Shown here one piece after another: positions 37,369-46,268 of a stretch of 64,000 nucleotides of DNA. The notes beneath the pieces are model-generated. The model saw only the letters and a program-made list of their open reading frames with translations. It was not told where the DNA came from and did not search any database. The stretch is taken from assembly GCF_003097355.1 (NCBI RefSeq), contig NZ_PYUI01000003.1, positions 124,001 through 188,000 on the forward strand. Direction: 5' to 3'. Source of the stretch: Arthrobacter sp. H-02-3. GTDB taxonomy: Bacteria; Actinomycetota; Actinomycetes; Actinomycetales; Micrococcaceae. The translations under genes and the position numbers were made by a program. Each line of letters begins with the position of its first letter. Position 1 is the first letter of the stretch.

Positions 37369-38844
37369 TTAGTTGCCGGTCAGCTTCTCGCGCAGAGCGG
37401 CAAGAGCCTCGTCCGAGGCAAGCGTGCCTGCACCGGCTTCGGTTGCAGCCGGCTCGGAGGAGTAGCTGGTGGTGCCGGAGTCGCTCTCGCCGGACGTTGC
37501 AGCTGCAGCGTCGTCGGCAGCGTGCTGGGCAACCTGCTTCTTGTGGGCTTCCCAGCGGGTCTGGGCGTCAGCGTACTGCTGCTCCCAGGCGGCGCGCTGC
37601 GTCTCGTAGCCTTCAAGCCACTCGTTGGACTCCGGGTCGAAGCCCTCCGGGTACTTGTAGTTGCCCTCTTCGTCGTACTCGGCGGCCATGCCGTAGAGTG
37701 CCGGGTCGAATTCGGTGCTGTCGGCGTCGACGCCCTCGTTGGCCTGCTTGAGGGAGAGGGAGATGCGGCGGCGCTCGAGGTCGATGTCGATGACCTTGAC
37801 GAACAGCTCGTCGCCAACGGAGACAACCTGCTCGGCCAGCTCAACGTGACGCACGGCGAGCTCGGAGATGTGGACCAGGCCTTCGATGCCGTCTTCAACG
37901 CGAACGAACGCGCCGAACGGAACCAGCTTGGTGACCTTACCCGGAACAACCTGGCCGAGGGCGTGGGTGCGGGCGAAGGTCTGCCACGGATCTTCCTGCG
38001 TAGCCTTGAGCGACAGGGAGACGCGCTCGCGGTCCAGGTCGACCTCGAGAACCTCGACCGTGACTTCCTGGCCAACTTCGACAACCTCGGACGGGTGGTC
38101 GATGTGCTTCCAGGACAGCTCGGAAACGTGAACCAGACCGTCTACGCCGCCCAGGTCCACGAAGGCACCGAAGTTGACGATGGAGGAAACGACGCCGGGA
38201 CGGACCTGGCCCTTTTCCAGCTTGTTAAGGAACGTGGAGCGGACCTCGGACTGGGTCTGCTCGAGCCATGCACGGCGGGACAGGACAACGTTGTTGCGGT
38301 TCTTGTCCAGCTCGATGATCTTGGCTTCGATCTGCTGACCGATGTACGGAGCGAGGTCGCGCACGCGGCGCATCTCGACGAGGGATGCGGGCAGGAAGCC
38401 GCGCAGACCGATGTCGAGGATAAGACCACCCTTGACAACCTCGATGACGGTACCGGTGACAACACCGTCTTCTTCCTTGACCTTCTCGATGTCGCCCCAG
38501 GCACGCTCGTACTGAGCACGCTTCTTGGAGAGGATCAGGCGGCCTTCTTTGTCTTCCTTGGTGAGCACCAGGGCTTCGACCTGATCGCCAACGGAGACGA
38601 CGTCTCCGGGGTCAACGTCGTGCTTGATGGAAAGCTCGCGGGAGGGAATGACACCTTCGGTCTTGTAACCGATGTCGAGCAGAACTTCGTCGCGGTCGAC
38701 CTTGACGACGGTACCTTCGACGAGGTCTCCGTCGTTGAAGTACTTGATGGTGGCGTCGACAGCTGCGAGGAAGTCCTCAGCGGTACCGATGTCGTTAATC
38801 GCGACTACGGGGGTACCGGGCTTCTCGGTGGAGGTGATGGTCAT
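37369..38844 (-). CDS. rpsA: 30S ribosomal protein S1
   Basis: The 491-residue protein has four S1 RNA-binding repeats (about residues 35-105, 120-190, 208-276 and 293-362; for example GTVVKVDRDEVLLDIGYKTEG and VSSIVNFGAFVDLGGVDGLVHVSELSW) followed by an acidic, Ala-rich C-terminal tail, the usual actinobacterial form with fewer repeats than E. coli S1. It binds mRNA at the small subunit. The ATG has GGAG eleven bases upstream. A leader of about 150 nt with a hairpin (38924-38948) follows a good sigma-A promoter. Given how many leaderless genes are nearby, its role in initiation is worth noting. Confidence 0.97.
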   Translation of the reverse strand: MTITSTEKPGTPVVAINDIGTAEDFLAAVDATIKYFNDGDLVEGTVVKVDRDEVLLDIGYKTEGVIPSRELSIKHDVDPGDVVSVGDQVEALVLTKEDKEGRLILSKKRAQYERAWGDIEKVKEEDGVVTGTVIEVVKGGLILDIGLRGFLPASLVEMRRVRDLAPYIGQQIEAKIIELDKNRNNVVLSRRAWLEQTQSEVRSTFLNKLEKGQVRPGVVSSIVNFGAFVDLGGVDGLVHVSELSWKHIDHPSEVVEVGQEVTVEVLEVDLDRERVSLSLKATQEDPWQTFARTHALGQVVPGKVTKLVPFGAFVRVEDGIEGLVHISELAVRHVELAEQVVSVGDELFVKVIDIDLERRRISLSLKQANEGVDADSTEFDPALYGMAAEYDEEGNYKYPEGFDPESNEWLEGYETQRAAWEQQYADAQTRWEAHKKQVAQHAADDAAAATSGESDSGTTSYSSEPAATEAGAGTLASDEALAALREKLTGN

Positions 38845-39001
38845 GTAGTAGGGGCTCCGTTGTGGATAGTTAGTCGGTCAGGCAAACCGCTCCCCCCGCA
38901 TTATGGAATGCAGACGAAGAACACGGCATCTCAGCAGGTGATATGCCGGGTCATCCTGATTTTGTGGATTGTAGATGCGCGCACGTAGTACACGCCCGTT
39001 T

Positions 39002-39031
39002 AGTCTAGTCGTTTACGTCAACGCCGGTCAA
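39002..39031 (-). promoter_or_regulatory. rpsA promoter
   Basis: On the minus strand TTGACC (39031-39026) and TAGACT (39007-39002) are separated by 18 bases, a good vegetative promoter. Transcription would start near 38996, giving a leader of about 150 nt. Confidence 0.6.
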
Positions 39032-39033
39032 AG

Positions 39034-39053
39034 CGCGCGGGGTCCTCCGCGCG
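39034..39053 (-). terminator. Probable terminator of the eis-like gene
   Basis: A perfect 7-bp stem CGCGCGG/CCGCGCG with a 6-base loop, followed by CTTT on the minus strand, lies about 50 bases past the stop of the acetyltransferase gene and just before the rpsA promoter. Confidence 0.5.
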
Positions 39054-39103
39054 AACGACGCGGACGGCGGGAACTGCGCGAAGAAGCGCCCCAGGCAGTG
39101 CGG

Positions 39104-40390
39104 CTAGAAGTGCGTGAGGCAGTGCGGTGAGCGTTCGACGGCGAACATGAGCCTCGCGGTCAGGGCCGCTCCGGGCGCGTGCTCGGTTATCCGGCCGGCG
39201 GCCGTCAGCGTCACGGGACAGACGGCCCCCAGGTAGATGGACCCGAGGTCCGCGACATCCAGCGACAACTCCGGCTCAGCATCCGCAGCGGGCGTCACCG
39301 TGGCCTCCCCGCCGCTGACTGCCAGGGCGAAGGTGCCGGCGGCAAAGCCGAGGCTGTCCCGGACGGCGAGGACCAGGGTCCCGTCGGCAGAGTAGCGCCG
39401 GGCGCCCAGGACCCGCAACGGGTCCAGGATGCGCAGCCACAGCATGTCGCGCTGGTCCGAGGACTCGACGCAGCGGGGGTCCTCGAGGGCCCAGGTCAGC
39501 GGGTCATCCACCGGCGCGTCCTGCCAGCTGATCCGTTCCACGAGGTCGATGCTGCCCAGGAACTGCCACAGTTCCAGATAGGCGGCGTCGGTCGCCGCCA
39601 CGAGGTCCACAATCTCCATGGTGTACGGCTTGGCGTCCCACCCGGCGAACTTGTAGGAGACATACCCGTCCACGCTGCCCGCGGCGTCATAGTGCAGGGC
39701 ACAGCGGATGGCCTCGTCTTCGCTGCCGTCGCGGCCGAGCGTGCCCGAGGACCGCAGCCGGTAGGCCTCCTGCCGCGAGATGGATCCGGGCATGGCGCGT
39801 TGAACCCGTGCGAAGACTTCGGGGGCCAGGTCAAGCAGGACCTTCCGGTCGGCGATCTCCACCGACCCCACCGGCTCGTGGCGGAGGCGGAAACGGGGCC
39901 CGGTGTCCACCTTGATGCTGCGCTCAAAGGTGGCCACCCCGTAGCCGAACCGACCGTAGATGGACGCCTCCGAGGCGGTGAGCGCCGCCAGCGCGACGCC
40001 GTCCGCCTTGGCCGCGGCGAGGTCCTCGGTCATCATCCGCCGGAGCAGCCCCTGCCGGCGATGGGTCCCGCGCACCGTGACGGCGGTGACGAGCTGGGCT
40101 TCGAGCTGGCGGCCGTAGCCGATGTTCAGGTCCTTGCGCAGGGTGGCGAACGTCGCCACCGGAATGTCGGCCGACAGCGAGTGGGCCGCGACGCCGTCGG
40201 GCTGGTACACGCCGGTCATCTCACGGTTATCCACTCGGTACATGGCCATGATCTTGTCCACAAACTCGTCTTTGCGCGGTTCGTCGTAGAATCCGATCCC
40301 GACTCCGCGCAGCCACGCAGTCCCCTGGGCGTAGTCTGCCGAGTCCTTCCCGACCGCCCGGAACCGCCTGAGCTCGTATTTCTCTGCCAC
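39104..40390 (-). CDS. Eis-like N-acetyltransferase
   Basis: The 428-residue protein has the Eis plan: an N-terminal GNAT domain with VTAVTVRGTHRRQGLLRRMM (acetyl-CoA loop RRQGLL) and YGRFGYGVATFERSI (the Tyr used as general acid in Eis), a second GNAT-like domain, and a C-terminal SCP2-like domain. It ends in Phe, as in Mycobacterium Eis, where the terminal carboxylate acts as base. Eis proteins acetylate amines, including aminoglycosides, but the natural substrate here is unknown. GTG 40390 has GGGGGAG six bases upstream. It follows polA after 106 bases. Confidence 0.9.
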   Translation of the reverse strand: MAEKYELRRFRAVGKDSADYAQGTAWLRGVGIGFYDEPRKDEFVDKIMAMYRVDNREMTGVYQPDGVAAHSLSADIPVATFATLRKDLNIGYGRQLEAQLVTAVTVRGTHRRQGLLRRMMTEDLAAAKADGVALAALTASEASIYGRFGYGVATFERSIKVDTGPRFRLRHEPVGSVEIADRKVLLDLAPEVFARVQRAMPGSISRQEAYRLRSSGTLGRDGSEDEAIRCALHYDAAGSVDGYVSYKFAGWDAKPYTMEIVDLVAATDAAYLELWQFLGSIDLVERISWQDAPVDDPLTWALEDPRCVESSDQRDMLWLRILDPLRVLGARRYSADGTLVLAVRDSLGFAAGTFALAVSGGEATVTPAADAEPELSLDVADLGSIYLGAVCPVTLTAAGRITEHAPGAALTARLMFAVERSPHCLTHF

Positions 40391-40496
40391 GTGCTTCTCC
40401 CCCTGAGAATCCTGAATATCCTGAAAATCCGGCAGCCCCCGGCAGAGCCGGAACGAAAACGTGCCGGAACGACACCCTGCCGGAACCGGTGAACCG

Positions 40497-43382
40497 TTAG
40501 TGCCCCGCCTCGTGCCAGCTGGACCCGATGCCAATCTGGACGTCCAACGGGACGCTGAGATCCGCGGCCGAGCCCATTTGCTCGGTCACGAGCTTCTCAA
40601 CCGCCTCGCGTTCACCCTTGGCGACTTCGAGCACCAGTTCATCATGGACCTGGAGCAGCATCCGCGATTTCAGGCCCTGGTCCGCCAGCGCGCCGGAGAC
40701 GCCCAGCATGGCACGTTTGATGATGTCCGCCGCGGACCCCTGGATGGGCGAGTTCAAGGCCACTCGCTCGGCGATTTCCCGCAGCTGCCGGTCCGTGCTG
40801 GTCAGGTCCGGCAGGTAGCGGCGGCGGCCCTCGATCGTGGCCGTGTAGCCGTCGATCCGGGCCTGGTCGACCACGCCGCGGAGATAATCCCGAACAGCGC
40901 CGAAGCGTTCGAAGTATTCCTTCATCAACGTCCGGGCCTCGTCCACGGAGATCTCCAGCTGCTTGGAAAGCCCGAAGGACGTCAGCCCGTAGGCCAGGCC
41001 GTAGGACATGGCCTTGACCTTGGAGCGCATGGCGCTGGTGACCTCGGACGGCGGCACGTGGAAGATGTGCGAACCGACGTACCGGTGCAGGTCCTCACCC
41101 TCCTTGTAGGCCTGGATGAGGCCGGGATCGCCGGAAAGGTGCGCCATGATCCGCATCTCGATCTGCGAGTAGTCCGCGGACAGGAGGCAGTCATAGCCCT
41201 CGGTCACCACGAAGATGCTGCGGACGCGCCGGCCCTCCTCGCTCCGGACCGGGATGTTCTGCAGGTTCGGGTTGTTGGAGGAGATACGGCCGGTGGCGGC
41301 CACATTCTGCGCATACGTGGTGTGGATCCGGCCGTCGTCGGCCACGGACTTCTTGAGGCTTTCCACCATTTGCCGCAGCTTCGAGGACTCGCGGTGGGCC
41401 ATCAGCTGGACGAGGAATTCATGGCCGGTCTTCTCCAGCAGCGTCTTGAGCGACGCGGCATCGGTGGTGTACCCGGACTTGATCTTCTTCGTCTTGGGCA
41501 GGCCGAGCTCCTCGAACAGCACCGTCTGCAGCTGCTTGGGCGAACCGAGGTTGACCTCGTGGCCGATGGCAGCGAAAGCCTGTTCCTGGGCGTTATCGAT
41601 CACCTTGGCGAGGTCGGCGAGCTGTTCTTCCATGCGCTCCATGGAGACCGCGATCCCGGTGAGCTCCATCTGCGCCAGGACCCGGCTGACGGGCAGTTCA
41701 AGGCTCGTCAGAAGCTCCTGGGCCTTGCGGGTCTTCAGTTCCGTTTCGAAGTGGTGGCTCAGGGCGTGCACGACGGCGGCCTGCTGGACCAGCGCGCCGG
41801 CCGCGGCGCCGTCGTCCTCGCCGCCGAAGGCGAGTTCCAGCTGGCCAGTCTTGGCAGCCTCGGTGGATACGGTCATCTTGAGGTGGTGCTGGGCGAGTTC
41901 GGCGAGTTCGTAACTGCGCCGGTCCGGCTGGATGAGGTAGCCGGAGATCGCGGTGTCGTCCACCACGCCGTCCAGGCCGAGCCCTCGGGAGGTGAAGGCC
42001 TTGAGCGCCGGCTTGAACCCGTGGATGACTTTCGGGGCGCCGGGATCCCGGAGCCAGCCGGCCAGCACGGCGTCGGCCTCGGCATCCAGGCCGGTGAGCT
42101 CGATGTACCCGGCCGCGTCCTTGCGGACCACGGCAAGGGCTGAAGCGTCGTCCACGATCCTGCCGGGCGCGAATTCGACGGCGAGGGCGGACCGGAGCCC
42201 CGTCCCGGCGTCGAAGAAGGTCCGCAGCTCCGCCGCGGAGGTGAGGGTCGAGAACTCGGGAACCTCGATGCTGTCCGGTTCGCCTTCGACGGGCTCGTTG
42301 CCGTAGAGGGCGAAAAGCCGGGTGCGGAGCGTCTTGAATTCGAGGCGGTCGAAAATTTCCTCGACCGCGTCATGGTCCGGGCGCGGCTCCTCCAGGTCGT
42401 GGAGGGACACGGGGAGCTCGAGGTCGGTCAGGAGGCGGTTGAGCCGGCGGTTCCGTTTGACCGATTCGACGTGCTCGCGGAGGGCGTCGCCGACCTTTCC
42501 ACCGATCGAGTCGAGGTTTTCCAGGATGCCCTCGAGGCCGCCGTACTGGTTGATCCACTTCGCGGCGGTCTTGGGCCCGACGCCGGGGACGCCGGGAAGG
42601 TTGTCCGCGGTTTCCCCGACGAGCGCGGCGAGGTCCGAATAGCGCGGCGGCGAGACGAAGTACTTGGCCTCGATTGCTTCGGCGTCCATCCGGGGGATGT
42701 TGGTGACGCCCTGCTTCGGGTAGAGGACGAAGACGTTCTCGGTGATGAGCTGGAAGGTGTCCCGGTCGCCGGAGACGAGCAGGACCTCGAAGCCGGCCTC
42801 ATCGCCCTGGGCGGCGAGGGTGGCGAGGATGTCGTCGGCTTCGAAGCCGGGCATCTTGATGGTCTTGATGCCCCAGGCGGTCATGACTTTTTCAATGAGG
42901 TCGATCTGGCCGCTGAACTCGCGGGGGGTCTCGTTGCGCCCGGCCTTGTAGCCGTCGTACTCGGCCTTGCGGAACGTGGTGTCGTCGGAGACGTCAAAAG
43001 CGACGGCGACGTGCGTGGGGTTCTGTTCCTTGATGAGGTTGATCAGCATGGACGTGAAGCCGTGGACCGCGTTGGTGTGCTGGCCGCTGGAGGTGGCGAA
43101 GTTTTCGGCCGGCAGGGCATAGAAAGCGCGGAAGGCCATTGAGTGGCCGTCGAGGACCAGAAGCCGGGGCTGGTCCGTGAGGGGCACCACCGGTGCCTGG
43201 GTCGCGGAGACCTCGGTCCCGACGCGTCGCGCCTTCCTGGCGGGCGTTGCGGCTTCGGCGACGGGCGGCTCGGCCACCAGGACAGAGGCTGTGGCTGCGT
43301 CCGTGGCAGTGACAGCATCTGTGCCGGCGTCTGTGGAAGGCTCGGTCGCGGGGGAAGGGGCCGGTTTGGTAGTTTCACTCAC
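40497..43382 (-). CDS. polA: DNA polymerase I
   Basis: The 961-residue enzyme combines a 5'-3' flap exonuclease (from LLVLDGHSMAFRAFYALP, about residues 75-380), a 3'-5' exonuclease-like domain that lacks the usual DxE pair (VEFAPGRIVDD instead), and the polymerase (DYSQIEMRIMAHLSGDPG; LLQVHDELVLEV). Loss of proofreading residues is normal in actinobacterial Pol I. The first 70 or so residues are a low-complexity Ala/Thr/Pro tail with no family counterpart. I place the start at GTG 43382, seven bases after TAGGCT, which implies a leaderless mRNA; an upstream start at 43403 or 43418 is less likely. Confidence 0.95.
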   Translation of the reverse strand: MSETTKPAPSPATEPSTDAGTDAVTATDAATASVLVAEPPVAEAATPARKARRVGTEVSATQAPVVPLTDQPRLLVLDGHSMAFRAFYALPAENFATSSGQHTNAVHGFTSMLINLIKEQNPTHVAVAFDVSDDTTFRKAEYDGYKAGRNETPREFSGQIDLIEKVMTAWGIKTIKMPGFEADDILATLAAQGDEAGFEVLLVSGDRDTFQLITENVFVLYPKQGVTNIPRMDAEAIEAKYFVSPPRYSDLAALVGETADNLPGVPGVGPKTAAKWINQYGGLEGILENLDSIGGKVGDALREHVESVKRNRRLNRLLTDLELPVSLHDLEEPRPDHDAVEEIFDRLEFKTLRTRLFALYGNEPVEGEPDSIEVPEFSTLTSAAELRTFFDAGTGLRSALAVEFAPGRIVDDASALAVVRKDAAGYIELTGLDAEADAVLAGWLRDPGAPKVIHGFKPALKAFTSRGLGLDGVVDDTAISGYLIQPDRRSYELAELAQHHLKMTVSTEAAKTGQLELAFGGEDDGAAAGALVQQAAVVHALSHHFETELKTRKAQELLTSLELPVSRVLAQMELTGIAVSMERMEEQLADLAKVIDNAQEQAFAAIGHEVNLGSPKQLQTVLFEELGLPKTKKIKSGYTTDAASLKTLLEKTGHEFLVQLMAHRESSKLRQMVESLKKSVADDGRIHTTYAQNVAATGRISSNNPNLQNIPVRSEEGRRVRSIFVVTEGYDCLLSADYSQIEMRIMAHLSGDPGLIQAYKEGEDLHRYVGSHIFHVPPSEVTSAMRSKVKAMSYGLAYGLTSFGLSKQLEISVDEARTLMKEYFERFGAVRDYLRGVVDQARIDGYTATIEGRRRYLPDLTSTDRQLREIAERVALNSPIQGSAADIIKRAMLGVSGALADQGLKSRMLLQVHDELVLEVAKGEREAVEKLVTEQMGSAADLSVPLDVQIGIGSSWHEAGH

Positions 43383-43389
43383 AGGTGCC

Positions 43390-43395
43390 AGCCTA
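43390..43395 (-). promoter_or_regulatory. Predicted -10 element of leaderless polA
   Basis: TAGGCT on the minus strand ends seven bases before GTG 43382. A weaker plus-strand TAGTTC (43394-43399) overlaps it by two bases ahead of the divergent thioesterase gene. Confidence 0.5.
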
Positions 43396-43401
43396 GTTCC
43401 C

Positions 43402-43866
43402 ATGATGGACAATTTCACGCCGGCCCCCTACGCGGCCGAGCTTGCGGCGGCCGGAGTTCCCGAGGACATGCACGATTGGCTGGGCCAGTACGGCGTCGGC
43501 GCCCTCGTGGTGAAGATGGGGATCCACTTCCTTGAAATGAGTCCGGAGCGGACCGTGGCCACCATGCCGGTGGAGGGGAACACCCAGGTGGCCGGGATCC
43601 TGCACGGCGGGGCCCACGTGGTCCTGGCCGAGACCTTGGGGTCTTTCGCGGCCGGCCTGCACGCGGGACCGAACCGGCAGGCGCTCGGGATCGAGGTCGG
43701 GGCCACGCATCACCGGGCGATCTCCGCTGGAACCGTCACCGGGACGTGCACGGCCATCCACCTCGGCCGGACCCTCACGACCCACGAGATCGTCATGACG
43801 GACGAGCACGGCCGCCGGCTCTCCACGGCCCGGATCACGAACCTCCTCCGCGATATCGCAGGGTAG
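43402..43866 (+). CDS. Hotdog-fold thioesterase (PaaI/YbgC-like)
   Basis: The 154-residue protein has the single hotdog domain of PaaI-type thioesterases: MGIHFLEMSPERTVATMPV, then the active-site stretch GILHGGAHVVLAETLGSFAA (HGG plus the downstream acidic residue), and VTGTCTAIHLGRTLTTHEI. It probably hydrolyses an acyl- or aryl-CoA; the menaquinone or phenylacetate pathways are possible but no neighbour supports either. ATG 43402 or 43405 is the start. It diverges from polA, 19 bases apart, and no ribosome-binding site is obvious. Confidence 0.87.
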   Translation: MMDNFTPAPYAAELAAAGVPEDMHDWLGQYGVGALVVKMGIHFLEMSPERTVATMPVEGNTQVAGILHGGAHVVLAETLGSFAAGLHAGPNRQALGIEVGATHHRAISAGTVTGTCTAIHLGRTLTTHEIVMTDEHGRRLSTARITNLLRDIAG

Positions 43867-43929
43867 GAGTTCACCGGGGCGCCGGTGGGATGGGCAGGAG
43901 GGCCGGGCCGTCGCGCCGGATGGGGCCTG

Positions 43930-44478
43930 CTAGCTCCTGCCCGGGAAGCGGTAGCGCAACTCCACGATGCCGCGGCCCATGGTCCGGGACGCGGTGAGCT
44001 CCAGCGGCGGCGTCGGGCCGGTCATGGGCAGCAGTTGCTTGCCGCCTCCCAGCACTACGGGAATGACCGAGAGAATCAGCTCGTCGAGCAGCCCGGCATC
44101 CGCGAATTGCGCGGCGAGGACTCCCCCGCCGACCACCCAGATGTTCCGTCCGGAGGCCTCATCCTTGAGGTCGTCCACGAACTCGCGGACGACCCCGCGG
44201 ACGAACGTCACGTTGGCGCCCTTCGGGGCGGAGTGCTCGTGGTGGGTGAAGACCCAGCAGGGCGTGTCGGGATAGGGCCAGGCACCCGGTTCGTGCTCCA
44301 GGAGCCACGCGTACGTCTCACCGCCCATAACGATGCAGCCGACGTCGGCCAGGAACGCGTCGTAGCTGTCCTGGCCGCCCTCAAAGCCGTCAAACTGAAG
44401 CAGCCACGCCAGGTTGTCGTCATCCGTGGCGATGAAGCCGTCGAGTGAGGAGGCCACGAAGTACTGGAAGCTCACCAT
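43930..44478 (-). CDS. Dihydrofolate-reductase-family (RibD C-terminal domain-like) protein
   Basis: The 182-residue protein has the RibD_C/DHFR-like fold: FQYFVASSLDGFIA at the start, GCIVMGGETYAWLLE, NIWVVGGGVLAAQFADAGLLDELIL (the dinucleotide-binding Gly-rich stretch), and SVIPVVLGGGKQLLP. Such stand-alone proteins are NADPH-dependent reductases of unknown substrate and are not true FolA. The ATG at 44478 lies six bases after TAGGCT, with no ribosome-binding site, so it is probably leaderless. Confidence 0.87.
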   Translation of the reverse strand: MVSFQYFVASSLDGFIATDDDNLAWLLQFDGFEGGQDSYDAFLADVGCIVMGGETYAWLLEHEPGAWPYPDTPCWVFTHHEHSAPKGANVTFVRGVVREFVDDLKDEASGRNIWVVGGGVLAAQFADAGLLDELILSVIPVVLGGGKQLLPMTGPTPPLELTASRTMGRGIVELRYRFPGRS

Positions 44479-44484
44479 GGCCCC

Positions 44485-44490
44485 AGCCTA
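44485..44490 (-). promoter_or_regulatory. Predicted -10 element of leaderless reductase gene
   Basis: TAGGCT on the minus strand ends exactly six bases before ATG 44478. Confidence 0.55.
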
Positions 44491-44570
44491 GCCAATGCGG
44501 CGCCGGGTTCCCATCCCCGGGTCGCCCCGCCCGGAGAGCGCGCCGCAGCGGCCCGCGTGAGGACGGCGGC

Positions 44571-44792
44571 CTACTTGTGGAAGTAGGGAATGATCAGATA
44601 CAGCCCAAAGAGGACGGCGGCGCCGCACAGGGCGAAGCACGTGTAAGCGAGCGGGCGGGTCCACGACGCCGGCGCGTTCCGGACATCCCCAGCGATGGCC
44701 GTGAGCCGGACGCCGAGGGAATAGAGGACTACGACTGTGACCGCGGCCACGAGCGTGGCCCCTGCCACGCTGAACAGTTCCAACCACTTCAT
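44571..44792 (-). CDS. Small two-helix membrane protein linked to PiT
   Basis: This is a 73-residue protein with two hydrophobic segments (about residues 7-30 and 49-69) starting MKWLELFSVAGATLVAAV. I recognise no named family. Its ATG overlaps the phosphate transporter stop as ATGA, so the two are translationally coupled; a small partner or accessory subunit of the PiT transporter is the natural inference. The same arrangement of a short membrane protein behind pit is something I recall in Micrococcaceae, but I could not verify it. Confidence 0.75.
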   Translation of the reverse strand: MKWLELFSVAGATLVAAVTVVVLYSLGVRLTAIAGDVRNAPASWTRPLAYTCFALCGAAVLFGLYLIIPYFHK

Positions 44793-45994
44793 CGCTGGGC
44801 ATCCCCGTTCTTGATCGCCTTGGCGGCAGACTTCTTCTTGCGGAACTGCACGGCCTGGCCCATTTCTTCGATCTCGACGGCGTTGTGGTGGCCCACCTGG
44901 GATTTCCGCGAATGCACGAACATGTAGGCCACGGCGGCGGTGCCGGCGGCGGCCGCGATGATGACTCCGACGACGCCCGTCTGCACGAGCACGGCCGTGA
45001 GGGCGCCCACGATACCGGCCGCCGGGAGCGTGAAGAGCCAGCCGAGGGCAATCCGGCCGGCGGTTCCCCACCGGACGGTGGTGCCGCGGCGTCCCATGCC
45101 CGAGCCGATGACGGAGCCGGAGGCCACCTGGGTGGTGGACAGGGCAAAGCCCAGGTGCGACGAGGCCAGAATGGCCGAGGCGGTGCTGGCCTCGGCGGAG
45201 AAACCCTGGGCCGGCTTCACTTCGGTGAGGCCCGAGCCCATTGTGCGGATGATCCGCCAGCCGCCGGCGTAGGTGCCGATCGCGATGGCGAGGGCGCAGG
45301 CGGTGATAACCCACCACTGCGGTCCGGAGCCGGCAGGCTGCGCGCCGGCCGAGATCAGGACGAGGGTGATGATGCCCATGGTCTTCTGGGCGTCATTGGT
45401 TCCATGGGCCAGTGCCACGAGGCTGGACGTAAAGATCTGGCCGGTCCGGAATCCGCCGCGCTTCTGGGTCAGCTTGTCGCCGGTTTCCGGGTCATGGCGT
45501 GACGTCAGGGCATAGGCCAGCCGCGTGCACAGATAGGCCGCGCCGCCTGCGATGATCGGGGCGAAGACGGCGGGAAGGATGACCTTCTGCAGGATGGATT
45601 CGAAGTTGATCGAGTGGATGCCGATGCCGGCGATCGCGGCACCGATCAGGCCGCCGAAGAGCGCGTGCGAGGAACTGGACGGCAGTCCCTTCAGCCAGGT
45701 GATCATGTTCCAGAGAATGGCGCCCATCAGCCCGGCGAAGATGATGTCCGGCGTGATCGCGACCCCGTCGGAGCCCTCTTTGATGATGCCTCCGGAAACG
45801 GTCTTGGCTACTTCCGTGGAGAGGAACGCCCCCACGAGGTTCAGCACCGCCGCCAGGGCGACTGCAGTCCTGGGTTTGATGGCACCGGTCGCGATGGGGG
45901 TAGCCATGGCGTTCGCGGTGTCATGAAATCCGTTGGTGAAGTCGAAGAACAGCGCCAGCGATACTACTAGCGCCACCATTACGGTGATTTCCAC
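44789..45994 (-). CDS. pit: Inorganic phosphate transporter, PiT family
   Basis: The 401-residue membrane protein has around ten helices and both PiT signature repeats: FDFTNGFHDTANAMATPIATGA at the N-terminus and LAHGTNDAQKTMGIITL in the middle. It imports phosphate (with divalent cations) using the proton gradient. The long C-terminal part ends in a Lys-rich cytoplasmic tail (FRKKKSAAKAIKNG). The ATG has AGGTGG nine bases upstream. A small membrane protein gene overlaps its stop. The 274 bases upstream (45995-46268) show no convincing promoter, Pho box or gene. Confidence 0.93.
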   Translation of the reverse strand: MEITVMVALVVSLALFFDFTNGFHDTANAMATPIATGAIKPRTAVALAAVLNLVGAFLSTEVAKTVSGGIIKEGSDGVAITPDIIFAGLMGAILWNMITWLKGLPSSSSHALFGGLIGAAIAGIGIHSINFESILQKVILPAVFAPIIAGGAAYLCTRLAYALTSRHDPETGDKLTQKRGGFRTGQIFTSSLVALAHGTNDAQKTMGIITLVLISAGAQPAGSGPQWWVITACALAIAIGTYAGGWRIIRTMGSGLTEVKPAQGFSAEASTASAILASSHLGFALSTTQVASGSVIGSGMGRRGTTVRWGTAGRIALGWLFTLPAAGIVGALTAVLVQTGVVGVIIAAAAGTAAVAYMFVHSRKSQVGHHNAVEIEEMGQAVQFRKKKSAAKAIKNGDAQR

Positions 45995-46268
45995 CTGTTG
46001 CCCAATCTGCAGTGTCCACGGTCAGCAGTTCCACTTCCCCGGTGCCGCATGGCCACAAACAATCATCTCATGCCTATCCGGATGAATGCTCAGTGGCCAC
46101 GAACGCAGCTTGAAACCTTATCGATGGTACGTGGGAAATACGGCAGCGCAAAACATGCCGGAAGACCCTAAATTCCGCCCTTCCCGGAGGAAGTCGACCC
46201 TCAGGGCAGCGAGGCGATCCTCGTCACAGAGAGGCGGACCGGGAGCACTGCCCCGTCAGCGGTACTGC

